Numbered from the stretch's first letter, positions 32,573 to 40,309 are shown. The stretch: DNA of 54,055 bases from CAZWDL01 sp964632995 (GCA_964632995.1 CAZWDL010000040.1:1-54055), one strand, 5' to 3'. The notes: generated by a model not told the origin, from the letters alone. Numbers and translations are program-made.

Positions 32573-33922
32573 TTATTCCTCTTCCTCATCAGAAGGAGGG
32601 GAGTTGAGCAGTTCCTTCGGTAATCGTTTAGAGGTTTTGGCGCCCAGGGAGCGGATACGTTCGGCGCGGCCGATGAGTGTATCGCCGTATTTCTTGGAGT
32701 CGACGAGTTTGTTCATCGCGTCGGCGTAGGCGCGCTGGGTCTGGTCGATGCGCTGGCCGATGTCCTGAAGATCCTTGACAAAACCGCAGAATTTGTCGTA
32801 CAGCAGGCCGCTCTGGCGGGCGATCTCCTGCACGCTGCGCTTCTGCTTTTCCTGTTTCCAGATATAGGAGACGGTGCGCATGGTGGCCAGCAGGGTAGAG
32901 GTGGTGACGATAACGATATTTTTGTCCAGCGCATCCAGGAAGAGCTGGGAATCGGTCCGGGTGGCCAGGGCGAAAGCTGGTTCAATCGGCACAAAAAGTA
33001 GGAGATAGTCCGGACTGTTGATCTGATAGAGGTGTTGGTAGTTTTTGCTGCTCAGGTCACGGATGTGCCGGCGCAGGCTGTCGAGATGAGCTTTCAGGTG
33101 TTGTTGACGCTCCTGCTCATTTTCGGCGCTGAAATATTGTTCGTAGGCGACCAGAGATACCTTGGAGTCGATGATCAGGTGGCGTTCTTCGGGAAGATGG
33201 ATAATAAAATCGGGTCGCTTCTGCCGGCCGTCGGCATCGCGGAAGCTCAACTGGGTACGGTAGTGCAGGCCGCGTTGCAGACCGGCTTTTTCCAGAATCA
33301 GTTCGAGGCGGAACTCGCCCCAGTCGCCCTGCGCCTTGCTATCACCTTTCAGGGCGCTGGCCAGGTTGTTGGCTTCCTGACTGATTTGCATGTTGAGCTC
33401 TCGCAGGTGTTCTATTTCTTTTTTTAAGGAAATGCGGTCGCGGGTTTCTTCGAGGAAGCGCTTTTCGACGCCCTCTTCAAAGCTTTTGATCTTCTCGCGC
33501 AAGGGGCCGAGCAGATCCTGTAGTTGTCGCTGATTGTGGTCGGTAAATTTCTTGCTTTTCTCTTCCAGCAGGCGGTTGGCCAGGTTTTCAAATTCCAGCC
33601 TTGCCTGTTTTTGCAGGGCTTCCACTTCCTGTTTTTGACTATCCAATTTGTCTTCCAGATGCTGGATGGATCGCTCGTGGGAGGATAGCCGGCCGGTGAG
33701 CATACGGATCTCCTCTTCCTTGTCGAGCAGGTCGTCGCGGTAGAGATCCGCTTGCTGCTGCAGGTTGTCGTGTAGCTCCTTTAAGACATAGCGTTGTGCT
33801 ACTTCTTCCTGCGACAGCGAATTGATCCGGTGGCGGTAGGTGGCGATCAGCCAGGCGGCGCCGGCACCGAGGAGGAGGCCCAGAGCGAGGAAGAGTAATC
33901 CGGTGAGTAAGGGATCGTTCAT
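32573..33922 (-). CDS. rmuC: DNA recombination protein RmuC
   Basis: The 449-residue protein has an N-terminal membrane anchor (LLTGLLFLALGLLLGAGAAW), a long coiled coil (about 35-190, many Q/E/L heptads), and the RmuC nuclease-like core. Core motifs are GDWGEFRLELILEKAGLQRG, RPDFIIHLPEERHLIIDSKV and SPDYLLLFVPIEPAFALA. The core is related to restriction-endonuclease folds; RmuC limits inversions between short repeats in E. coli. It is flanked by unrelated genes on the same strand with gaps of 55 and 81 bp and might be co-transcribed with them. Confidence 0.95.
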   Translation of the reverse strand: MNDPLLTGLLFLALGLLLGAGAAWLIATYRHRINSLSQEEVAQRYVLKELHDNLQQQADLYRDDLLDKEEEIRMLTGRLSSHERSIQHLEDKLDSQKQEVEALQKQARLEFENLANRLLEEKSKKFTDHNQRQLQDLLGPLREKIKSFEEGVEKRFLEETRDRISLKKEIEHLRELNMQISQEANNLASALKGDSKAQGDWGEFRLELILEKAGLQRGLHYRTQLSFRDADGRQKRPDFIIHLPEERHLIIDSKVSLVAYEQYFSAENEQERQQHLKAHLDSLRRHIRDLSSKNYQHLYQINSPDYLLLFVPIEPAFALATRTDSQLFLDALDKNIVIVTTSTLLATMRTVSYIWKQEKQKRSVQEIARQSGLLYDKFCGFVKDLQDIGQRIDQTQRAYADAMNKLVDSKKYGDTLIGRAERIRSLGAKTSKRLPKELLNSPPSDEEEE

Positions 33923-33977
33923 CTTTTTGGTTGATATGCGAAAACAATTGATGGAAGAGTGTTTGTTGTGGGCTCGA

Positions 33978-35648
33978 TCACTGCTGTCGGGACTTGAGGC
34001 TGGAATCTATTTTGAACTGGGGCCGGAGCCGTCTTTCGATAATTTGTGTCCTTTCCCGGTTGTTGATGAGGCCTTTCTGGATGGCCTTATCGAGTACCGG
34101 CTGGGCTTCGGGTAGTGAACGCTGTCTGTCAAACAGCTCGATGAGCCCCCGGAAGGTATTTTGATCGGGATTGCTTTCCAGGAGGGTTTCACTTTGATTG
34201 AGGGCTTCCCGGACATTACCCAGTTTCAGGTCGGCCTGGATAAGTTCGCGGCGGGCTTCGCGGTCATCGGCGTTTTGTTCGAGGCGGTCAAGTGCATCCT
34301 GGCGGATATTTTGCTGGACGTCGATTTCCCGGCGTACGGTTTCGAGTTTGGACCGGATGAGGGGAGATTGAGGCTGGACGGAGTCGGCCTTTTCGAGGTC
34401 CTGCCTGGCTTTTTGCAGTTGCTCGGTCGTCAGGTAAGCCTGGCCGCGGGCGAGCAGTGATTCGGGGTCGTCATCCTTCATCATTAATCGCCGGTTCAAG
34501 TCATCGATGGCTTTGTCTAAATAATTTTCCCTGGCTTCACCCTGGCTTTCGTATCCTTTTTGCAGGTATAGCAGGCCGCGGTTGTGCCAGCCGAGCCAGT
34601 ACTCGGGGTGTTCTTCGGTGACTCTATCCAAAGCGGCATTGGCTTCCGCGGTCTGTCCGGTGCTCAGGTAGCTATCGGCCAGGAACATATCGCGGGCCAG
34701 GGTGGTGACGGAGTCTCTGCTTTCGATACCCTGCAATTGTGCGATGGCCAGTTGCGGTTGATCTTTCTCGTGGGCGATGATGCCGAGAATCAATTGGGTG
34801 ACGGTAGAAAGTTGTTCCCGGATTTCGCCCTCCGTGGCGAAATTGGAGATAAAACGAACGGTGTCCAAAACGGTGCCGTCGGTATTATTCATCGTCACCT
34901 TCTTCATTTGGAATCCGCCGTTCTCCGTAAGGATAAACTTGTAGCGGGTTTGCACCACCTTGTTTTCCTGGTCTCTCCGGCCGGAACGCCCCCACAGGAC
35001 GAGTTGGGCGCCGCAGTCCTGTCCTACTTCCGAAGCAAATTCAAAATCGGGTGGAAAGCGGTTAATGTCACTGGTGATGTGCGAACCAAGGGAGATGATC
35101 TGATAGTCGAGTGGAATGCGGTGATTGTTTTCAAAGGTGATGAAAAATTCCCTGATATTTTGTGGTGTAACGTAATCGATGGTATCGCTTCCCTGGAAGG
35201 GCAAACAGAGAATGCTGAAATCGTTTTCCGAGAACCCCTGGCAGGACCAGTCTTCTTCCGGCCCCGGCGTTTCGTTCTGGTTGAAATACCAGAAAGCACC
35301 GCCTGCAGCCAGTAGTAGTGCCAGGGCGATGCCGGCGATGAGCGTCCAGCGCCGTCGCTGGTAAGGTTTTAGTCGATCTTCCTGTTGTAGTTCTTCCAGT
35401 AAATTTAGGGTCAGGTCCGTGATCTTACTGTAGCTGCGCCGCGCTTCTTCGTGACTGATGGTCCCTTTGGCTTCCTCGCGTCGTGTCGTTTTGTATTGCG
35501 ACATGGCCTGCAGCGCATCGCTGTGCATATTTAGATAGGCGGAGTCGCGCTCCAGAAAGGAGAGTAAGCGTTCCAACGCCTTTTCGATCTCGCCATCGGC
35601 GATCAGTTTCTTGATTTCCGAGATCTGCTGCTGTTTCTCGTTGTTCAT
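33978..35648 (-). CDS. EAD11-like / membrane segment / FlgO-CsgG-like / TPR protein
   Basis: The ATG at 35648 is chosen (556 residues); the 65 codons open upstream come from a palindromic repeat and look non-coding. Residues 1 to about 88 resemble an effector-associated domain (EIKKLIADGEIEKALERLLS, GTISHEEARRSYSKITDLTL), the type that pairs NTPase and CHAT-like modules in conflict systems. One membrane helix follows (about 101-122). Then comes a domain that may be FlgO/CsgG-like (FSILCLPFQGSD, DYQIISLGSH, CGAQLVLWGRSGRRD), and then at least five TPR-like repeats to the end. The topology suggests an inner-membrane sensor or scaffold. It is 33 kb from the CHAT/STAND operon, so a link is only speculation. 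EAD assignment is from memory. Confidence 0.7.
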   Translation of the reverse strand: MNNEKQQQISEIKKLIADGEIEKALERLLSFLERDSAYLNMHSDALQAMSQYKTTRREEAKGTISHEEARRSYSKITDLTLNLLEELQQEDRLKPYQRRRWTLIAGIALALLLAAGGAFWYFNQNETPGPEEDWSCQGFSENDFSILCLPFQGSDTIDYVTPQNIREFFITFENNHRIPLDYQIISLGSHITSDINRFPPDFEFASEVGQDCGAQLVLWGRSGRRDQENKVVQTRYKFILTENGGFQMKKVTMNNTDGTVLDTVRFISNFATEGEIREQLSTVTQLILGIIAHEKDQPQLAIAQLQGIESRDSVTTLARDMFLADSYLSTGQTAEANAALDRVTEEHPEYWLGWHNRGLLYLQKGYESQGEARENYLDKAIDDLNRRLMMKDDDPESLLARGQAYLTTEQLQKARQDLEKADSVQPQSPLIRSKLETVRREIDVQQNIRQDALDRLEQNADDREARRELIQADLKLGNVREALNQSETLLESNPDQNTFRGLIELFDRQRSLPEAQPVLDKAIQKGLINNRERTQIIERRLRPQFKIDSSLKSRQQ

Positions 35649-35721
35649 GGAGTCCGGCTTTGCCCCTAATTTAATGCATTTTTTCCATAAGTCGCCAGGG
35701 GGGGAGTTGTGTGGCCCTTGG

Positions 35722-35830
35722 CTGCTTCGATTTGCTCCTGACGTGGGGGCTTGATCCCGTCTGTTTTTGTTTTGGGGAGGGGAACTCCGGCAGGGTAGTG
35801 GAACCCCAAAACAAAAACAGTCGGGATGAG
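35722..35830 (+). repeat. Dispersed palindromic element, copy 1
   Basis: Two 24-base arms (35754-35777 and 35804-35827) pair at 23 of 24 positions around a 26-base loop containing GGAACTCCGGCA. A flank of 26 bases (35722-35747, with CTGCTTCG and TGACGTGGG) is also shared with the inverted copy at 50188-50291. Confidence 0.75.
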
Positions 35831-35949
35831 GGGCATTGCTCATGGGGTTTGGGCTGCTTCCGGTTGCTCATTTTGGGGGGATAAAGCTTGATCTTCTCTG
35901 ATTTGCCCGGGGCTGCCAGAGCACGGATGCTTCGGCATGCCCTGCGCTA

Positions 35950-35992
35950 AGTACACTGTCAAAACGGAAAGTTACTTATTTGACAGTGTACT
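35950..35992. repeat. Hairpin with AGTACACTGT core, small copy
   Basis: AGTACACTGTCAAA (35950-35963) and TTTGACAGTGTACT (35979-35992) pair perfectly (14 bp) around 15 bases. The AGTACACTGT end is shared with the foldback at 38786-38952. Confidence 0.65.
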
Positions 35993-36072
35993 AAGGGCGC
36001 TGATCTTACACTGAACAATGAAAAATTTCCGCTATGAGCAAAACGAAGCACCTTACCATGGGCAAAGTTCTC

Positions 36073-36166
36073 AAAATTTTGGATAAAGGCCAACGGCTTG
36101 CATAAACCGAAAATCTTTCGCTTACCGAAGCAGCCATGAGCAAAACCGGCCTTTATCCAAAATTTT
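36073..36166. repeat. 94-bp element with 19-bp perfect inverted ends
   Basis: AAAATTTTGGATAAAGGCC (36073-36091) and its exact inverse (36148-36166) flank 56 bases with only weak inner pairing. It lies 40 bp downstream of the proC stop. MITE-like by structure; no duplication of flanks seen. Confidence 0.6.
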
Positions 36167-36205
36167 CTGTCCCCAACGGCAAGAGCAAAGTGAAGCAGCC
36201 AAGAG

Positions 36206-37006
36206 TTATTCCCCAAGCTCTTCGGCCCGCCGGAGGGCGGCGTTGGCGGCGGCGATGATGTCTTTGTGGACCTCAGTATCGGTGAAGGAAGCCATGGCCG
36301 CTTCGGTGGTGCCGCCGCGGGAGGAAACCCGTTTGATCCACTCCTCGCAGGAAAAGTTGGTGGCGTTGTAGAGTTCGATGGCGCCGAGGAAGGTCTGGCT
36401 GACCAGCAGTTCGGCTTCCGATTCGTTGAAGCCCATCTGCCGGGCGGCGCGCATCATGGCATCCATGAAGAACCAGACGTAGGCCGGGCCGCTGCCGGAG
36501 ATGGCGGTGGCGGCGTCGATCATGCGCTCATCTTCGGCGTAGACCGTTTTGCCGGTGGTGGCGATCAGGTTTTGCACGGTGACCAGCTCGATGCGGGTGA
36601 CGTCGTCGGAAGAGGTGAAGACGGTCATGCCCATCCCGACCTGGGCGGGCAGGTTGGGCATGGCCCGGATGACCTTACTGACGCCCAGCCCTTCCCGGAT
36701 CGTTTTGATTTTGACCCCCGCCATGATGGAGAGGAAGACCTGCTGGTTGTCGATCAGCGAGCGAATGCTGTCGAACATCGCCGGCGCATCCTGCGGTTTG
36801 ACGGCGAAAATGACGAGGTCGGCACTGTCGAAACACTCCTCCGGAGCGCCGTAGACGGTGCCGATTTCCTGCTTGGCCAGCTCCACTGCTTTTTCCGGTG
36901 ATTTTTCCAGGATCATCATATTCTCCTGGCTGCTGATATGCGAGCGCAGAAAGCTGCGCGCGTATGTCAGGCCCATATTACCGCCGCCGATGATGAGGAT
37001 TTTCAT
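36206..37006 (-). CDS. proC: pyrroline-5-carboxylate reductase
   Basis: The 266-residue protein has the usual length and motifs. The N-terminal NAD(P)H Rossmann motif is IIGGGNMGLTYARSFL (4-19), the cofactor-binding FAVKPQD is near residue 70, and VIRAMPNLPAQVGMGMTV and AISGSGPAYVWFFMDAMM are the family signatures. RVSSRGGTTEAAMASF near the C-terminus is the conserved proline-site block. It reduces pyrroline-5-carboxylate to proline. No other proline genes lie nearby; transcription is probably single-gene. The start ATG gives the exact expected N-terminus (MKILIIGGGNMG). Confidence 0.96.
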   Translation of the reverse strand: MKILIIGGGNMGLTYARSFLRSHISSQENMMILEKSPEKAVELAKQEIGTVYGAPEECFDSADLVIFAVKPQDAPAMFDSIRSLIDNQQVFLSIMAGVKIKTIREGLGVSKVIRAMPNLPAQVGMGMTVFTSSDDVTRIELVTVQNLIATTGKTVYAEDERMIDAATAISGSGPAYVWFFMDAMMRAARQMGFNESEAELLVSQTFLGAIELYNATNFSCEEWIKRVSSRGGTTEAAMASFTDTEVHKDIIAAANAALRRAEELGE

Positions 37007-37131
37007 GGTTGGTTGGTTGACTGGTTGATTGGGGCCAAAGCTAAGCGATGCCGGGGAATTATTAAAATTTATATATCCTTACTTGGAAGACTATACACCA
37101 TTTCATAAGATCAGGATTTAATGCCAATCTG

Positions 37132-37161
37132 TTGTTGTAACATAGCATGACTCTATTTTTG
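37132..37161 (+). promoter_or_regulatory. Upstream promoter and operator-like palindrome of marR
   Basis: TTG (37132-37134), a 19-bp spacer and TATTTTTG (37154-37161) form a promoter. TGTTGTAACA (37133-37142) overlaps the -33 box and differs by one base from the palindrome at 37191-37200. Confidence 0.55.
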
Positions 37162-37190
37162 TACCAAAAGTGTGAAAGAAATGTTAATGA

Positions 37191-37223
37191 TGTTGCAACA
37201 TTAAATGTAGATACATATATTTG
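37191..37223 (+). promoter_or_regulatory. Proximal marR promoter with operator palindrome
   Basis: TTGC (37193-37196), a 19-bp spacer and TATATTTG (37216-37223) match the consensus. The perfect palindrome TGTTGCAACA (37191-37200) covers the -33 box, a likely MarR self-repression site. The -7 box ends 9 bp before the ATG at 37233, so this transcript would be nearly leaderless. Confidence 0.65.
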
Positions 37224-37232
37224 CAGCATACG

Positions 37233-37685
37233 ATGAAAATAGAAGAAGCTATACAGCAAAAGCGTTTTAAGAATGCCTATCACCAAGCGCACATCAATGT
37301 GCTGTTTACGGCCTCGTGGCTGAGCCAGCAGTCGGCCCGGATCCTGAGACCGTTCAACATATCCTGGCAGCAGTTTAATATTCTGCGTATTCTGCGGGGG
37401 ATGCACCCGGAGCCGGCGACGGTGAAGTTGTTGACCGAACGGATGATTGACAAGATGTCGAACGCTTCCCGGCTGGTGGATAAGCTCAATCGCAAAGGTC
37501 TGGTGGAGCGTAAAACCTGTCCGAACGATCGCCGCCGGGTAGAGATCCGGATTACGGATCTAGGGCTGAATTTGCTGGAAAAGGCTTCGCAGGTGATGGA
37601 ATCCAACCTGGAAGCCAAGATGGCCTCTATCTCACCCGAGGAGGCTCAACAGCTGAGCAAGATTCTGAATAAAATTCGCGACTGA
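37233..37685 (+). CDS. MarR-family transcriptional regulator
   Basis: The ATG at 37233 gives 150 residues; a TTG at 37221 would lie inside the -7 box and is rejected. The winged helix-turn-helix is visible: LRPFNISWQQFNILRILRG, the recognition region MIDKMSNASRLVDKLNRKGL, and the wing RKTCPNDRRRVEIRITDLG. A C-terminal dimerisation helix follows. It precedes a yceI-family gene by 82 bp on the same strand, a pairing I have seen repeatedly in Bacteroidota, so it likely controls that gene and itself. The two TGTTGyAACA palindromes on its promoters support autoregulation. The ligand is unknown. Confidence 0.92.
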   Translation: MKIEEAIQQKRFKNAYHQAHINVLFTASWLSQQSARILRPFNISWQQFNILRILRGMHPEPATVKLLTERMIDKMSNASRLVDKLNRKGLVERKTCPNDRRRVEIRITDLGLNLLEKASQVMESNLEAKMASISPEEAQQLSKILNKIRD

Positions 37686-37767
37686 TCGCCTTTTTCAGGA
37701 AAAGTGCTGATCATGAAGTTGTCTAAAGTAAATTTATAGAATAATCATCAATAAAAACTGTTTAACC

Positions 37768-38367
37768 ATGAAATTTTCACTGAGCTTTATCGCAGTACTG
37801 GCCTTCATGGGCCTTTCTTTTACCAACCCCAGCGAAGGGGAAGTAGCGGCTTACAATATTGACACCAAGGAGAGTGTCATCAACTGGAAAGGGTATAAAG
37901 TGACCGGTCAGCACTACGGAACGGTCATGCTGGAGTCCGGCAAACTGGAGTACGACGGCGACATGCTGGTCGGAGGAGAATTCGCCATTGACATGACTAC
38001 CATTGCGGTAGGAGACCTCGAAGGCGAATACCAGAAAAAACTGGAGGGCCACCTGAAGTCGGATGATTTCTTTGGTGCGGAAAACTACCCGACGGCCAAG
38101 TTCGTCATCACGGAAGTCATTTCCCGCGGCAAACCCGGCGACTACCGCATCAGCGGCGACCTGACAATTAAGGAATCGACCAACCCGATTAAGTTTAACG
38201 CCATGGTAAAAGAAGAAGGCGGCAAGCGCATCGCTACGGCCGATATCACCATCGACCGTTCCGAATACGATGTTCGTTACGGCTCGGGCAGCTTTTTTGA
38301 CAACCTGGGCGACAAGACCATCTACGACGAGTTTGATCTATCCGTTCAACTGGTGACCAAGAAATAA
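37768..38367 (+). CDS. YceI-family polyisoprenoid-binding-like protein
   Basis: The 199-residue protein has a signal peptide (SFIAVLAFMGLSF) and a complete YceI lipocalin-like barrel: NIDTKESVINWKGYKVTGQH at the start, GGEFAIDMTTIAV, GHLKSDDFFGAENYPTAKFV and a final VRYGSGSFFDNLGDKTIYDE. YceI proteins bind long isoprenoid or amphiphilic chains in the periplasm; the actual ligand is not predictable. The gene follows marR and ends before a clear terminator, so the pair is probably one regulated unit with possible additional start sites in the 82-bp gap. Confidence 0.93.
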   Translation: MKFSLSFIAVLAFMGLSFTNPSEGEVAAYNIDTKESVINWKGYKVTGQHYGTVMLESGKLEYDGDMLVGGEFAIDMTTIAVGDLEGEYQKKLEGHLKSDDFFGAENYPTAKFVITEVISRGKPGDYRISGDLTIKESTNPIKFNAMVKEEGGKRIATADITIDRSEYDVRYGSGSFFDNLGDKTIYDEFDLSVQLVTKK

Positions 38368-38390
38368 GCATCATTTTTCTGCCATAAAAG

Positions 38391-38436
38391 AGGGCTTCCT
38401 GTTCAATATTTTGGCAGTAAGCCCTTTCTTTTTTTA
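38391..38436 (+). terminator. Intrinsic terminator after yceI
   Basis: AGGGCTT (38391-38397) pairs with AAGCCCT (38419-38425) and is followed by TTCTTTTTTT. Confidence 0.7.
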
Positions 38437-38640
38437 AATTGCAGTCTGTACAATTTGCCCATTCGATATTTCTACACCGAAGTTTTCTGGAAATTCATCG
38501 ACCCCTTGCTTCGATGCGATCCCGTTTAAGGGCGCCAATCCGCAATACCCGCCGGCGCCCATCTGCTTAGTCCGGATGATTCATGGGTTCTTCATAATAG
38601 TGCGCCGGGAATTAAGTTCGTCATAGTTTAGGTGAGGTTA

Positions 38641-38746
38641 TTTTGGTGGTAGACGAGGCGCGAGAAGGGAAGATAGCCGAAGCTACCTGACCGACAGCCT
38701 GCCCCGTACCCGAAGGGTCGGGGAGCAACGAAGGATACCGCCAAAA
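38641..38746. repeat. Foldback with TTTTGGTGGTA ends
   Basis: TTTTGGTGGTA (38641-38651) and TACCGCCAAAA (38736-38746) are inverted at 10 of 11 positions. Inside are AGATAGCCGAAGCTACC and a strong hairpin CCCCG...CGGGG (38702-38723). The motif order GAGGCGC, TAGCC-AAGCTAC, GAGCA, AACGAAG recurs in the next foldback, so the two are related. Confidence 0.5.
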
Positions 38747-38785
38747 GAGGCCAGAATTACCGACAGTTACTTTTGGGACAGAGCA

Positions 38786-38952
38786 CTAGTACACTGTGTA
38801 TTAAGTTAGTTAGCATTTTGAAGAGGGGATTTTTTCCTCAATCGAGGCGCTGCGGAGCCTCGTAGCCTAAGCTACGAAGGCGAGCACGGAACGAAGAGTG
38901 AGGGAAAAAGAGCCCTTCAAAATGTTGAAAAATTTAGTACACAGTGTACTAG
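38786..38952. repeat. Foldback with 15-bp perfect inverted ends (AGTACACTGT core)
   Basis: CTAGTACACTGTGTA (38786-38800) and TACACAGTGTACTAG (38938-38952) are perfect inverses. Further in, CATTTTGAAG mirrors CTTCAAAATG and GGGGATTTTTTCC mirrors GGGAAAAAGAGCCC loosely. The whole 167 bp could fold into one long imperfect hairpin. Confidence 0.7.
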
Positions 38953-39077
38953 ATTAATCCATGGATAATCCGGGTTAGGGGAAGAATTTTACGCTCTTCT
39001 TTTGGCGAAGGCCTGCCAGTCGTTAACGCTCAGCGTGTGTCTGTCAAATTCACAAAACTTCAATAAAACGGTTAAAA

Positions 39078-39629
39078 ATGAGATCAAATATCTTCCTGTT
39101 TTTTCTTCTTCAATGGGTGCTGCTAAGTTCCTGCAGCAGCGTCGCGGTTTTACACCATGACAAGAGTCCCGCTACTGATTTTAGTCAGTACAAGACTTTC
39201 GGTTTTTACAAGGTGGATGTAAAAAACGAAACCCTGTTAAGGACCCGATCGGAAGGCCTCGACTTACTGAAATCGAACATTCGCAGAGAAATGGAACAAC
39301 GCGGATATGTTTATGATGAAAACAACCCCGATTTACGTATTAACCTCGGTATTATAATGGAGGATGAGGTACAGACCCGGGAAACGGACATCCGGGATGC
39401 TCCGGTTTATATGGGTACCCGAAACTACTATTGGCAGTCGGAAGAAGTGGTGGTGCGGGAATGGCAAAAAGGTACGGTTGTAGTAGACATGGTAAACCCC
39501 GATGATGAATTAATTTGGGAGGGGATTGTCTCCGGGGCCCTGGTGTCCAACCCGGGTAAGATGGATAAACGCATTGATGAAGCGGTGCAGAAATTATTCA
39601 AAAAATTTCCGGGCCGGGCCGGGTTCTGA
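39078..39629 (+). CDS. DUF4136 lipoprotein, first of a tandem pair
   Basis: The 183-residue protein has a lipoprotein signal (FLFFLLQWVLLSSC, Cys at 19). The DUF4136 pattern follows: ATDFSQYKTFGFYKVD, then a helix ending LLKSNIRREMEQRGYVYDEN, NPDLRINLGIIMED and GTVVVDMVNPDDELIWEGIV. The family is common in Bacteroidota and of unknown function, probably an envelope protein. The next gene is a clear paralogue 96 bp downstream on the same strand, and the two are probably co-transcribed. A large repeat cluster lies directly upstream. Confidence 0.88.
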   Translation: MRSNIFLFFLLQWVLLSSCSSVAVLHHDKSPATDFSQYKTFGFYKVDVKNETLLRTRSEGLDLLKSNIRREMEQRGYVYDENNPDLRINLGIIMEDEVQTRETDIRDAPVYMGTRNYYWQSEEVVVREWQKGTVVVDMVNPDDELIWEGIVSGALVSNPGKMDKRIDEAVQKLFKKFPGRAGF

Positions 39630-39725
39630 GGAACTTGTGCGACGGTCATTTCTCAAGTTGAGGACATTGCAGCACCGTTTCAGTAGTATAGAAACAGAGG
39701 TTCAAAATTTAAAAGACCAATAGAA

Positions 39726-40289
39726 ATGAACAGATCAATCATCTTTTTCTCCCTGGCCTGTCTGATCGCGGCTTGTTCCACCTCTAATATTAATGTTCGC
39801 CGGGATTATGATAAAGAGGCTCCGTTTAAAACCTACAGGACCTTCCAGGTGGTGCAACCTACCCAGGAAATCCTCGATGAGATGAAAATCCGGAACCCCC
39901 GGGTCCTCGATGTCATTGAAACGGAAATCGATAATCTGATGCAAAATCGAGGGTACCAATCTTCGGATAACCCAGATATTTACATCACCTATTTTGTGAC
40001 GAGCCGCGAACGTACGGTGGGGCGTGAAACGGGCGGCATGAATGTCAGCATGGGCTACGGGGGGTATTACGGCGGCATCGGTTTGGGCACCCGTGTAGGA
40101 GGTCGCATAGAATATGTTGACTACGTAGACGGCACCCTCATCATCGATTTTTTCGACCAGAATAAAAAGATTGTCTGGCACGGCGCGGCCCAGGGTACTT
40201 TTCAGGCTGACCGGGAAAATCCCATGGAGGTGGCGCGCGAGGCGGTTAAGCGGATTATGTTCAAGTATAAGTTCAAGGTTAAGGACTGA
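39726..40289 (+). CDS. DUF4136 lipoprotein, second of a tandem pair
   Basis: The 187-residue protein has a lipoprotein signal (FFSLACLIAAC, Cys at 17) and the same family layout as its neighbour: APFKTYRTFQVV, VIETEIDNLMQNRGYQSSDN, PDIYITYFVTSRE and GTLIIDFFDQNKKIVWHGAA. A glycine-rich insert (MGYGGYYGGIGLGTRVGG, about 110-127) is specific to this copy. The pair presumably arose by tandem duplication and has diverged considerably. Function unknown. It ends 20 bp from the stop of the convergent outer-membrane gene. Confidence 0.88.
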   Translation: MNRSIIFFSLACLIAACSTSNINVRRDYDKEAPFKTYRTFQVVQPTQEILDEMKIRNPRVLDVIETEIDNLMQNRGYQSSDNPDIYITYFVTSRERTVGRETGGMNVSMGYGGYYGGIGLGTRVGGRIEYVDYVDGTLIIDFFDQNKKIVWHGAAQGTFQADRENPMEVAREAVKRIMFKYKFKVKD

Positions 40290-40309
40290 AGCCAGGCTGG
40301 ACTATTTGC

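Larger units (their letters stand above)
35649..36205. other. Repeat-filled intergenic region
   Basis: The 557 bp between the EAD-like gene and proC hold three separate foldback sequences (35722-35830, 35950-35992 and 36073-36166, listed separately). The frames here have biased composition derived from the palindromes and no family signature. I see no gene. Confidence 0.6.
38571..38977. repeat. Large copy of the CCCGGATTATTCATG terminal-inverted-repeat family, with nested foldbacks
   Basis: The left end TCCGGATGATTCATGGG (from 38571, then TTCTTC) and the right end AATCCATGGATAATCCGGG (38956-38974) match the two ends of the element at 45263-45443. The shared bases extend beyond the terminal repeat: GGGTTCTTC on one side, and AGATTAA/TTAATCT on the other. 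The interior is different and holds the foldbacks at 38641-38746 and 38786-38952. No coding frame is seen in 38437-39077. Confidence 0.6.

Noticed and set aside
35649..35843. 65-codon N-terminal extension of the EAD-like protein
   Set aside because: The extra codons lie inside palindromic repeat copy 1, and the ATG at 35648 begins exactly at the EAD-like domain.
35959..36216. 85-codon minus-strand frame downstream of proC
   Set aside because: It spans two inverted repeats, has no family signature, and overlaps the end of proC.
37062..37406. Minus-strand frame of 114 codons over the marR promoter
   Set aside because: It overlaps the clear promoters and the marR coding sequence and has no recognisable domain.
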